In this document: piece by piece, positions 1-6,357 of the stretch
Layout: each line of letters starts with the position of its first letter
Numbering within the stretch: position 1 is the first letter of the stretch
Origin: Leptospira ellisii
GTDB lineage: Bacteria > Spirochaetota > Leptospiria > Leptospirales > Leptospiraceae
Reading direction: 5' to 3'
Length of the DNA: 6,357 nucleotides
Assembly: GCF_002811955.1 (NCBI RefSeq)
Contig: NZ_NPEF01000220.1
Coordinates: 1-6,357, forward strand
Position numbers and translations under genes: made by a program
Notes under the pieces: model-generated
Seen by the model: the letters and a program-made list of their open reading frames with translations, nothing else
What the model was told of the DNA's origin: nothing
The model's database searches: none

Positions 1-1689
1 TCACGTCCTGACGGGAAACCAGAGTCGCGCCGGCTTTTTTATAGTTTTCGTCGTGATAGAAGGATTGTTCTCCGGAAGTTTTTCGATCGTAAATGCCTTT
101 TTGTCCGCGTCGGAGGGAAGAGTTTCCCCTTTTCTGTTGATAGGAGTGAATAACGTCACTTTTGCGTCGGGAATCGCGGCCTTGGTCGCGGCGTCCGCAA
201 CTACTACCTTAAATCCGACCGACGACTTCGGTTCCTCGTTCTGTCTCGCCGGGTCCGTCGTTTTGACGGTCTCTTCGGTTTTTCCTTCTCCCGTTTTGAT
301 CGGAAGCAAGACATAAGTCCTGTATACCTTCCGATTTTTTCCTACGTTGCCCCTCAAATCCAGTATATCCTCTTGGGGATGAAAACCGGGAGAACTGATC
401 TCGACTTTGTAGATTCTTCCGGTTTGAAGCACGGTATTGAAGTTGGAGGGTTTGCCTTTGGTAAGATCGCCCCCGATTCGTTTCGAAGTGATCACGTTCG
501 CCGGTTTTGTTCCATCATAAATCTTTAATGTAGAATCGAGGCCGATCATCGTCTTTTCGGAACCGTCCAAAACCAGACCCTTGAAGTTGAGCGCATACGA
601 GTTGCGGAGGGTTTCCGGAACCTGATAACGATAAATGTCGAACTGCCCTTCCCCTCCGGAACGATTCGATGATATATAGGCCCAAATTCCGTCCCGATCG
701 AAACTGATTCCTTCGTTGTCGAATCCCTCCCACTTTTCGGTGTTAAACGGTTTGGGTAAAAGAAAAAGAGAGGATTGATCGATTTTCGGAATTTCAACGC
801 CTTGCGTTTTAGCGGAAGGGTTTTCCTCCGCCGTTTCCTCTTCGTCTTCCAGCATGTTGTCCAATGCGGATTTGTATCGGAGAAAAATTCTGTAGATTTT
901 GAACTTCTTCCTTTCGTCCTCCCGATTGGAACTGAAATAAAGCTGTTCCCCGTCCTGATGGATAAACGGCAGAATTTCGCTTTCGGAGGAATTCAGAGAG
1001 GAGCCGAGATTTTTAGGCTGAGACCAAGCGTTCGTTTTGGGATCGCGGATCGAGATCCAAAGATCGAAGTCGCCGTAACCTCCCGGCCGATCGGATGAAA
1101 AAATCAAAAATCTTCCGTCGGGAGAGATCGCAGGCATCTTTTCGTTGAAGTTCGTGTTGATCTCGTTGAGATGTTCCGGATCGGTCCATCTTCCCGTTTT
1201 TTTGTCCTTGATGGTGCGGTATAAATTCAATCCTTCGAAACCGTTTCTTCCGTGGGTTTGGTTTACGGTGGAGGTGAAATAAATTTCCACGGGAGAATTG
1301 TTTTCGTCGAAGAAAATCGACGCCCCTCCCTCGAAACCGTTCGTGTTGAATAAATTCGGTTTTTTAACTCCGGAGACGGAAGCCCGTTTTAATTCTTCCC
1401 GGATGCTTTGGTTCATGTTGACCGGTTTAGTCCATTCCGCGGGAGCTTCCTTGTCGAGATACTGAACGTTTTCGGAAATCCAAAGATCCATACCGCCTTC
1501 GCCGCCGGGCCGATTGGATTGGAACACCACATACTTTCCGTCGGGACTCACGATGGGATTGTATTCGTCGTTTTGCGTATTCAAGGGTTGTCCGAATTGT
1601 TTTTCCGGAAGATCGGGCAACGGCTGCGGAAAAGCGGGCGATACGATGCAGAAAAAAAGAATGAGGACGAATGTGGAAAGAAGTCGCAT
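1..1689 (-). CDS. Secreted PD40 beta-propeller protein with carboxypeptidase-regulatory-like modules; 3' end apparently frameshifted
   Basis: As read, this is a 562-residue protein. Residues 1-22 form a Sec signal peptide (basic MR start, hydrophobic core, SPAFPQ region). The only Cys there, C14, lies inside the hydrophobic core, so a lipoprotein is unlikely. Five PD40/WD40-like strands follow, with the pattern SPDG-x-F-SNRPGG-G-DLW/IY, near residues 44-72, 122-159, 186-213, 238-268 and 326-355. Such repeats build TolB-like propellers. An acidic linker lies at 280-290. Residues 368-462 and 492-530 look like carboxypeptidase-regulatory beta-sandwich modules. In related envelope proteins these can precede an OmpA-type domain, but none is visible here. 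The ATG at 1687-1689 has GGAG six bases upstream. The last ~31 residues look non-native: switching frame at the A tract (98-102) gives a more protein-like reading that is open to base 1. The in-window stop (1-3) is therefore doubtful, and the gene probably continues leftwards. The partner or ligand is unknown. Confidence 0.85.
   Translation of the reverse strand: MRLLSTFVLILFFCIVSPAFPQPLPDLPEKQFGQPLNTQNDEYNPIVSPDGKYVVFQSNRPGGEGGMDLWISENVQYLDKEAPAEWTKPVNMNQSIREELKRASVSGVKKPNLFNTNGFEGGASIFFDENNSPVEIYFTSTVNQTHGRNGFEGLNLYRTIKDKKTGRWTDPEHLNEINTNFNEKMPAISPDGRFLIFSSDRPGGYGDFDLWISIRDPKTNAWSQPKNLGSSLNSSESEILPFIHQDGEQLYFSSNREDERKKFKIYRIFLRYKSALDNMLEDEEETAEENPSAKTQGVEIPKIDQSSLFLLPKPFNTEKWEGFDNEGISFDRDGIWAYISSNRSGGEGQFDIYRYQVPETLRNSYALNFKGLVLDGSEKTMIGLDSTLKIYDGTKPANVITSKRIGGDLTKGKPSNFNTVLQTGRIYKVEISSPGFHPQEDILDLRGNVGKNRKVYRTYVLLPIKTGEGKTEETVKTTDPARQNEEPKSSVGFKVVVADAATKAAIPDAKVTLFTPINRKGETLPSDADKKAFTIEKLPENNPSITTKTIKKPARLWFPVRT
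98..102 (-). other. Apparent frameshift site in the PD40 protein gene
   Basis: On the coding (minus) strand this is a run of five A in GAC-AAAAA-GGC, around residues 529-532. Reading straight through gives KKAFTIEKLPENNPSITTKT and a stop at bases 1-3. One additional A would give DKK followed by GIYDRKTSGEQSFYHDENY and then KKAGATLVSRQDV, which is open to the window edge (97 down to 2). The second reading has the Gly/Tyr/Asp-rich look of the end of a beta-sandwich module, and the first does not. The cause could be a sequencing or assembly indel, a real mutation, or slippage at the tract. The sequence alone cannot separate these. Confidence 0.6.
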
Positions 1690-1752
1690 GAATCACTCCA
1701 AAAAGAAAGTCGAACGAGGCGCCGTTTTTAGTTTTAATTTCAGGATCTCCTT
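1690..1752. promoter_or_regulatory. Divergent intergenic region between the PD40 gene and folP
   Basis: These 63 bases separate two divergently oriented starts, so both promoters should lie here or extend into the flanking coding sequence. I see an AT-rich stretch (about 1725-1740) and a GGCGCC palindrome at about 1720, but no convincing -35/-10 pair in either direction. Both ribosome binding sites lie in this gap: GGAG at 1696-1699 on the minus strand, and AGGA at 1742-1745 on the plus strand. The promoter assignment rests on gene orientation only. Confidence 0.35.
1742..1745 (+). promoter_or_regulatory. Ribosome binding site setting the folP start
   Basis: AGGA lies seven bases before the ATG at 1753. 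The alternative in-frame ATG at codon 12 (1786) is preceded by a T-rich stretch without a purine-rich Shine-Dalgarno match. This favours the longer start. Confidence 0.6.
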
Positions 1753-2628
1753 ATGAGTATCGGTCTTAAGAGCGATATTTTTAAGATGGAAACCGTTCCG
1801 GATTCGAATTCTTCCCGCACTTTACCCGTGATCTTCGGGGTTCTCAACATAACCGAAGATTCTTTTTCGGACGGCGGACTTTATATGAAGAAGGAGGATT
1901 CTTTAAAACACGCAGAGAAGCTGATCCTCGGCGGCGCGAACGTGGTGGATGCGGGCGCTCAATCCTCCAACGTCCAGGCGGCTTTGGTGGGACCGGACGT
2001 CGAGTGGCGAAGATTAAACGAAGTGATTCCCGATTTGGTGAAAAAAGGAATCCGCGTTTCCGTGGATTCCTTTCAACCCGACGTGATCCGTAAATCGCTG
2101 GAGGCGGGGGTGGAATTCGTCAATCACATCCGGGGTTTTGTGGACGAGGAGTCGGTGTATGAAATTTCGAAATACGGGAGAACGAAAAAAAAATTCGTTC
2201 TGATGTATTCTTACAACCGTTCCAATCGCGCCGGAATCGATTCCCACCTAACAACGGATAACGTACTTTCGGAGATCGTTGCCTTTTTCCGGGAAAGGAG
2301 GAAGGTTTTGCTCGAAGCCGGAATTTCCCGAGAACAACTGATCTTCGATCCGGGAATGGGCTTTTTTCTCAGCCCCGATTACCGAGTAAGTTTCGAGGTC
2401 CTGAAAAAAATCGAAACCCTGCGGGAAGAATTCTCCCCGATGATGGTATCGGTCACAAAGAAGTCGTTTTTAGGAAACGCGTTAGGCGGCCTTCCCATTG
2501 CGGAGCGTGAAATAGCGACGGCCGTTTCGGAATTGTATCTTTCCCTAAAAGGGGTCGACTACATCCGTACGCATCGACCGGAGAATTTCATACAAGCGCG
2601 GAAGATTTGGGATTTATTTCACGCCTAA
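1753..2628 (+). CDS. folP: Dihydropteroate synthase family protein (FolP), divergent
   Basis: DHPS joins p-aminobenzoate to 6-hydroxymethyl-dihydropterin pyrophosphate in folate synthesis. The enzyme is a cytoplasmic TIM barrel. The 291-residue length is normal for the family. Visible family motifs are VLNITEDSFSDGG (30-42; classical NVTPDSFSDGG), GANVVDAGAQSS (61-72), VSVDSFQPDVI (102-112), FVNHIRG (122-128), LIFDPGMGF (196-204), VTKKSFLG (234-241) and YIRTHRPENF (270-279). The pterin- and substrate-site equivalents N32, D105, N124, D199, K237, R272 and H274 are kept. Departures from E. coli FolP include the GGESTRPG loop, here GAQSSNVQ with about three extra residues before the VIP motif. 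INDI is VNHI, LMHM is LMYS, GFGK is GFFL, SRKS is TKKS and RVHD is RTHR. The start is supported by AGGA. No other folate gene is in view. It could be the organism's true but divergent FolP or a DHPS-like paralogue; the family assignment is secure and the exact activity less so. Confidence 0.88.
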   Translation: MSIGLKSDIFKMETVPDSNSSRTLPVIFGVLNITEDSFSDGGLYMKKEDSLKHAEKLILGGANVVDAGAQSSNVQAALVGPDVEWRRLNEVIPDLVKKGIRVSVDSFQPDVIRKSLEAGVEFVNHIRGFVDEESVYEISKYGRTKKKFVLMYSYNRSNRAGIDSHLTTDNVLSEIVAFFRERRKVLLEAGISREQLIFDPGMGFFLSPDYRVSFEVLKKIETLREEFSPMMVSVTKKSFLGNALGGLPIAEREIATAVSELYLSLKGVDYIRTHRPENFIQARKIWDLFHA

Positions 2629-2653
2629 AATCCGTTTTTGAATTCTGTCGCAA

Positions 2654-3652
2654 TCACCGTCCGGATTTGATGTCTTCCATCGTCTTTTTTCCCGCGGGAT
2701 TCAACGTGGGAAGGATCTCCTCCTCTTTGATCTGAAGACCTTTGGCCTGCATTCTTTTGATGTAGGGAAGAAGAGGACTCAGATCCGCGTTTGGATTGAC
2801 GGACAATAAAATCCGCTTCCACAACTCCAAAAAGGTCAGATTTTCCCGCTCCGATTCCGGGGATTTACGGATCCAATCCGCCGCTTCCTGATAGTTTCGT
2901 TTTTCATAATATGCTTTCGCGATATAATAATTTAGGTCGGGAATCTTATCGTCCGTAGAATGAAGATTGACGGCGAACATAAGAAGATCGTCCCATTTTT
3001 CCATATCATGCGCCAATAAAACCATCGAAGCGCGGGCGTTTTTATTGTACGGATTGATCTGCAGGATTTTTTCGAGATAGTAATACGCTTTTTCGAAGTC
3101 GTGTTTTTCCAAAAAGTAGGAAGCCAATTCCTCCCAGGAAACGACTTCCATTCCGGGAACTTTGGATTGAACATCCAAAAACAAAACGGTTTCCTCCCTT
3201 CTATTTTGCGTGTTCCATATTTTTCTGAGCTCCTGGACTTGATTTTTCTTTGCGGATTTTAGATAGGAGGCGATCTCGTCCTTCGCGGTTTCGTATTCGT
3301 CCACGAGAAAATACATGCGGATCAGATTGGAGAAACAGATCGGATTTTGATCCGACGATTTGAGACATTCCTTCCAATAGGATTCCGCGTCGTCCAACAG
3401 CGAGTTTTTCGCGAACAGAATCGCGAGATTGTTTTTATCCTCCGGAGAAGTTCCTTTTCCGCGAAACCCGCGCACCGTCCAAAGAGCGAGGGGTTTCTCC
3501 AATTCGGTTTGGGAAAATTCCGCCGAATGAAGATAAAGAAACTGAGGATCGTTTTCCAGAGTTTCCGCGTATCGGATCGGATAGATGCAGGAACCTAAAA
3601 GACAAACGGGAAATAAAAGGAATAAAAGAGGACGTTTAAGTTTCCTGAGCAC
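2654..3652 (-). CDS. TPR-repeat lipoprotein
   Basis: This is a 332-residue protein with a lipoprotein signal peptide: basic MLRKLKR, a hydrophobic core, then the lipobox LGSC with C22 as the predicted lipidated residue. The mature part is helical, with tetratricopeptide-like repeats near residues 71-104, 105-138, 169-202 (the clearest: YF-EKHDFEKAYYYLEKILQINP), 203-236 and 237-268. TPRs form a solenoid used for protein-protein contacts, so a scaffold role at the envelope is likely; the partner is unknown. The start is GTG (3650-3652). It is the only start codon that keeps the complete signal peptide, and GGAAG lies about nine bases upstream. The first 17 bases overlap the end of the upstream TPR gene, which implies one transcript and coupled translation. 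The stop is only 25 bases from the convergent folP stop, with no clear terminator between them. The family was not recognised beyond the repeats. Confidence 0.85.
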   Translation of the reverse strand: MLRKLKRPLLFLLFPVCLLGSCIYPIRYAETLENDPQFLYLHSAEFSQTELEKPLALWTVRGFRGKGTSPEDKNNLAILFAKNSLLDDAESYWKECLKSSDQNPICFSNLIRMYFLVDEYETAKDEIASYLKSAKKNQVQELRKIWNTQNRREETVLFLDVQSKVPGMEVVSWEELASYFLEKHDFEKAYYYLEKILQINPYNKNARASMVLLAHDMEKWDDLLMFAVNLHSTDDKIPDLNYYIAKAYYEKRNYQEAADWIRKSPESERENLTFLELWKRILLSVNPNADLSPLLPYIKRMQAKGLQIKEEEILPTLNPAGKKTMEDIKSGR

Positions 3653-4586
3653 CGGATTCTTCCAATTGTTTCTGAGCGTAGAGCATGTATTTCAAAGCCC
3701 GCTCTTTATCACCATGGAACAGATACATAAGCGAAAGATCAAGTGCATCCTGAGGATTGGGAGGAGCGAAGTCTTCGGGGTTTTCCTTGCTCATTTCGAA
3801 TTTGGAGCGGAATTCCTCCAGTTTCTTTTTCGTGAGTTTTTCCAGGGAATCGAAGAAAACCGCCTCCTCCGGATTTTTTTTACTCTCTTCGACCGCGTCC
3901 GAAAATTTGGTGAATCCTTTGGATTGGGAAGTCGCCTGTTTTAAAATCTCGAAGGACTGTTTAAAATTTCCGAGCCGGGAATGAACTTCGGAGATCAGCA
4001 CCTGCATTCTGGAATCGCCTGGATAAAAACCGTTTACTTTGGTCGCGGTCTCGAGGCATTCCTTCCAACGTTCTTTCTCGAATTGAAGCGTGGCCAATGC
4101 GGTCAAGGCCATTCGATTTTTCGGATCGAGACGGATCGCGTTCGTCAGATACAATTCCGTCTTATCGTCCTTTTCGAGTTGGCGATAGCAATACGCGAGA
4201 AGGATATGCGATTTCAAAAATCTCTTTTCGATTTCCAGGGATTTTTTCAGGGAACGGATCGAAGTTTCGATTTCTCCCAATCGATACAATTCCACTCCGA
4301 TGTTGTAGTACAGTTCGGGAGTTTTCGAGATCGATAAAGCCTTTTGGTAGATCTCGATCGCTTTTTTGGAATCACCCTGTTTGGAATAAAGGGCGCCCAG
4401 GTTCAGATACGACTTTTGGTATTTGGGCTGAGAAAGGATGATACTTTCGTAAAGACGGATCGCCTCCGGATATTTCCCTTCCTTTTCCAAAGCGAGTGCT
4501 TGGTTGAATGTTTTGCTGATATCCGTTCCGGTCATATACGAACTATCGGTCCGTTTTCCCTTCGGGACGATCGAAAAAGTTGTCAT
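3636..4586 (-). CDS. TPR-repeat protein, predicted cytoplasmic
   Basis: From the ATG at 4584-4586 this gives 316 residues with no signal peptide or membrane segment. Five good TPR units run in tandem at about residues 22-56 (EGKYPEAIRLYESIILSQP), 57-90 (LGALYSKQGDSKKAIEIYQKAL), 91-123, 124-157 (ending NAIRLDPKN) and 158-191, plus a weaker sixth to about 224. A charged Glu/Lys-rich region (235-270) and a last helical pair near 280-310 (DLSLMYLFHGDKERALKYML) follow. Such solenoids bind other proteins; the function is unknown. The frame stays open upstream to a TTG at 4658 (340 residues), which has an AGGG nine bases ahead but would overlap the start of the opposite-strand rlpA. A third option is the ATG at 4533-4535. 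None of the ATG choices has a good Shine-Dalgarno, so the start is uncertain. The gene overlaps the downstream TPR lipoprotein gene by 17 bases, forming a two-gene operon. Confidence 0.82.
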   Translation of the reverse strand: MTTFSIVPKGKRTDSSYMTGTDISKTFNQALALEKEGKYPEAIRLYESIILSQPKYQKSYLNLGALYSKQGDSKKAIEIYQKALSISKTPELYYNIGVELYRLGEIETSIRSLKKSLEIEKRFLKSHILLAYCYRQLEKDDKTELYLTNAIRLDPKNRMALTALATLQFEKERWKECLETATKVNGFYPGDSRMQVLISEVHSRLGNFKQSFEILKQATSQSKGFTKFSDAVEESKKNPEEAVFFDSLEKLTKKKLEEFRSKFEMSKENPEDFAPPNPQDALDLSLMYLFHGDKERALKYMLYAQKQLEESGAQET

Positions 4587-4642
4587 GGAATTTTTCGAAT
4601 CTACCGATTGGATAAAGGAATCACTAGGACCCGAGGGAACAA
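4587..4642. promoter_or_regulatory. Divergent intergenic region between the TPR operon and rlpA
   Basis: About 56 bases separate the preferred ATG of the TPR operon from the rlpA ATG. Promoters for both directions are expected here or just inside the genes. No strong -35/-10 pair is visible; a GGATAAAG motif near 4610-4617 is only weakly -10-like. The GAGGG at 4633-4637 is the rlpA ribosome binding site. The assignment is from gene orientation. Confidence 0.35.
4633..4637 (+). promoter_or_regulatory. Ribosome binding site of rlpA
   Basis: GAGGG ends five bases before the ATG at 4643-4645. This is a good Shine-Dalgarno match. It fixes the start that gives a complete lipoprotein signal peptide. 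Confidence 0.65.
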
Positions 4643-5569
<927 letters not shown>

Positions 5570-5589
5570 ATCGATCCTGGTTCCCTTGG

Positions 5590-5624
5590 AAACGCCGTAA
5601 TCGTTAAAACGTTACGGCGTTTTT
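5590..5624 (+). terminator. Intrinsic terminator after rlpA
   Basis: A perfect 11-base inverted repeat has arms AAACGCCGTAA (5590-5600) and TTACGGCGTTT (5612-5622). The 11-base loop can pair further (CGTT/AACG), and the T run TTTTT covers 5620-5624. It lies 21 bases after the rlpA stop and 3 bases from the stop of the convergent small gene. It may partly serve both strands, but the minus-strand T run is only three bases, so rlpA is the main user. Confidence 0.9.
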
Positions 5625-5626
5625 CG

Positions 5627-5884
5627 TTACCGATGTGCTCGGCAACTGTCCTCTTTCATTCTGGATCTACAGATTTCTTTGGCGACTTCTACCACGGCGA
5701 TTCCGCAGGTCGTGGAGTTCGCGTCCGTACATCCGGGATAAACGAGTAAAAGGATCGGATAACACTTGTCGAATTCCTTGATATCATCCGCGCACATTTG
5801 TTGGCTGGAGACGAGTAAATTGCAGCTCGTGGTTTCGAATAAAAGAGCGGTTGCGAATAGAACGTTGAGGATCCTCTTTTTCAT
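5627..5884 (-). CDS. Small cysteine-rich probable lipoprotein, unknown function
   Basis: This is an 85-residue protein that I do not recognise. It opens with MKKR and a hydrophobic stretch (5-16), then ETTSC, a loose spirochaete-type lipobox with C21 as the candidate lipidated residue; -3 Thr is atypical, so an ordinary signal peptide is possible. The mature part holds six more cysteines (C31, C41, C52, C60, C72, C81), spaced about every 8-12 residues. The even number suggests three disulphides in an exported fold. The ATG at 5882-5884 has no obvious Shine-Dalgarno, a weak point. In favour of a real gene are the signal peptide, the convergent terminator right behind its stop, and the lack of any better reading frame across this stretch. 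It is probably transcribed alone from the 112-base gap to its right. Confidence 0.7.
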   Translation of the reverse strand: MKKRILNVLFATALLFETTSCNLLVSSQQMCADDIKEFDKCYPILLLVYPGCTDANSTTCGIAVVEVAKEICRSRMKEDSCRAHR

Positions 5885-5996
5885 GCGGCATATGGGATAG
5901 GAGAATCCTGAAAAATCAATTCCGAAACTTTCCCTTTCCGACGTGTATTTTCCGATAACTAACGTTATGCGGAACAGAATCCCGCGGATTTACGGG
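5885..5996. promoter_or_regulatory. Intergenic region: cysE 3' end to small lipoprotein promoter
   Basis: These 112 bases lie between two minus-strand genes. Just after the cysE stop there is a short stem, AATCC-CGC-GGATT (5978-5990), with only a weak T-rich tail on the minus strand. It could be a poor terminator. Further on, TTGATT (minus strand) lies about 30-40 bases before the small-gene ATG, followed by TATCCC and CATATG, but the spacing is poor for a standard promoter. No additional gene is visible. Confidence 0.3.
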
Positions 5997-6357
5997 TTAT
6001 ATGCCGCCGCCGTGGATGAATTCGTCCAGAATTTCCTCCAAGTTGTCCTTACCTTGTTTGGAAACCGACTTGGAGCCGTCCTTGTGAATGGAATCCACCT
6101 CTTTTTGAAGGGTTTCGATTCTTTCCATCAAAAGCGAAAATACCTTGGCGACCGGATCCGGTATTTCGTTGTGATCCAACATGTGTTCGCCTTCCTCTCC
6201 GATCGGCATTTTGGATCGTACGATTTTGGCCGGAATTCCGACGACTGTGCTGTCGTGCGGAACGTCCCGCATCACTACGGAGCCGGCTCCGACGCGCACG
6301 TTTTTGCCGATCGTGATATTTCCCAGAATTTTCGCGCCGGCTCCCACCACCACGTTC
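5997..6357 (-). CDS. cysE: Serine O-acetyltransferase, C-terminal part (gene runs off the right edge)
   Basis: CysE acetylates L-serine with acetyl-CoA to make O-acetylserine, the first committed step of cysteine synthesis, in the cytoplasm. Only about 119 C-terminal residues are in the window. The left-handed beta-helix hexapeptide repeats run through [17 protein letters not shown] and [13 protein letters not shown] to the typical closing [11 protein letters not shown]. This order (GAGAKILG, then GAGSVV, then VP-STVVG-PAKIV) is characteristic of SAT. The catalytic His/Asp and the N-terminal helical domain lie beyond the edge. The reading frame is open to base 6357, so a GTG at 6353 is internal, not a start. 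After the helix comes [11 protein letters not shown], a helix ([19 protein letters not shown]) and a charged tail ending HGGGI. The terminal Ile after Gly resembles the CysE tail that docks in the CysK active site. No cysK is in view. Confidence 0.9.
   Translation of the reverse strand, partial: NVVVGAGAKILGNITIGKNVRVGAGSVVMRDVPHDSTVVGIPAKIVRSKMPIGEEGEHMLDHNEIPDPVAKVFSLLMERIETLQKEVDSIHKDGSKSVSKQGKDNLEEILDEFIHGGGI

Noticed and set aside
53..316. Plus-strand open frame of 87 residues opposite the 3' part of the PD40 gene
   Set aside because: It has no recognisable domain or ribosome binding site and lies opposite a clearly better coding frame. It is probably a shadow caused by codon bias.
2628..2668. 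Inverted repeat AAATCCG / CGGATTT around the convergent folP and TPR lipoprotein stops, considered as a terminator
   Set aside because: Arms of only seven bases, a loop of about 27 bases, one arm inside the neighbouring coding sequence, and no T run directly after the stem.
3585..4441. Several plus-strand frames of 75-119 residues opposite the TPR genes
   Set aside because: They are Phe/Arg-rich antisense translations of TPR codons, with no domain, no upstream ribosome binding site and no neighbour context.
5955..5968. Short palindromic ATAAC-TAAC-GTTAT in the cysE/small-gene gap, considered as an operator
   Set aside because: Five-base arms are expected by chance in a stretch this AT-rich, and no second copy is visible.

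Overview
The window looks like chromosomal DNA from a spirochaete of the genus Leptospira. The reasons are qualitative: spirochaete-style lipoprotein signal peptides, a secreted PD40 beta-propeller protein, TPR proteins next to an RlpA/SPOR lipoprotein, and a TTC/TCG/GAA-rich codon style. The base composition looks higher in GC than in the classical low-GC pathogenic species; this was judged by eye. The genus call is inference, because no rRNA or marker gene is present. There are no tRNA or rRNA genes, no insertion sequences and no CRISPR repeats. Coding density is high and the gene style is uniform throughout.

Layout from left to right: (1) a minus-strand gene for a secreted PD40 propeller protein with carboxypeptidase-regulatory-like modules (1-1689). 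Its last part appears frameshifted at a short A tract, and its natural 3' end probably lies outside the window. (2) A divergent plus-strand gene for a dihydropteroate-synthase-family protein (1753-2628) with several departures from classical FolP motifs. (3) A convergent minus-strand pair, a cytoplasmic-looking TPR protein (3636-4586) followed by a TPR lipoprotein (2654-3652), overlapping by 17 bases and probably translationally coupled. (4) A divergent plus-strand rlpA-type lipoprotein gene with DPBB and SPOR domains (4643-5569), closed by a strong intrinsic terminator (5590-5624). (5) A minus-strand gene for a small cysteine-rich probable lipoprotein (5627-5884). (6) The 3' end of a minus-strand serine O-acetyltransferase gene, cysE, running off the right edge (5997-6357).

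Four of the seven genes encode proteins predicted to be exported or membrane-anchored: the PD40 protein, the TPR lipoprotein, RlpA and the small Cys-rich protein. The middle of the window is therefore best read as cell-envelope housekeeping. RlpA-type enzymes act on peptidoglycan, and the TPR pair is divergently arranged with rlpA across about 56 bases, which allows shared control. folP (folate) and cysE (cysteine) are metabolic genes with no obvious pathway partner in view. No new defence or mobile system is evident. The points most worth following up are the apparent frameshift in the PD40 gene, the divergent FolP sulfonamide/pyrophosphate loop, the CysK-binding-like C-terminus of CysE and the unrecognised Cys-rich lipoprotein.
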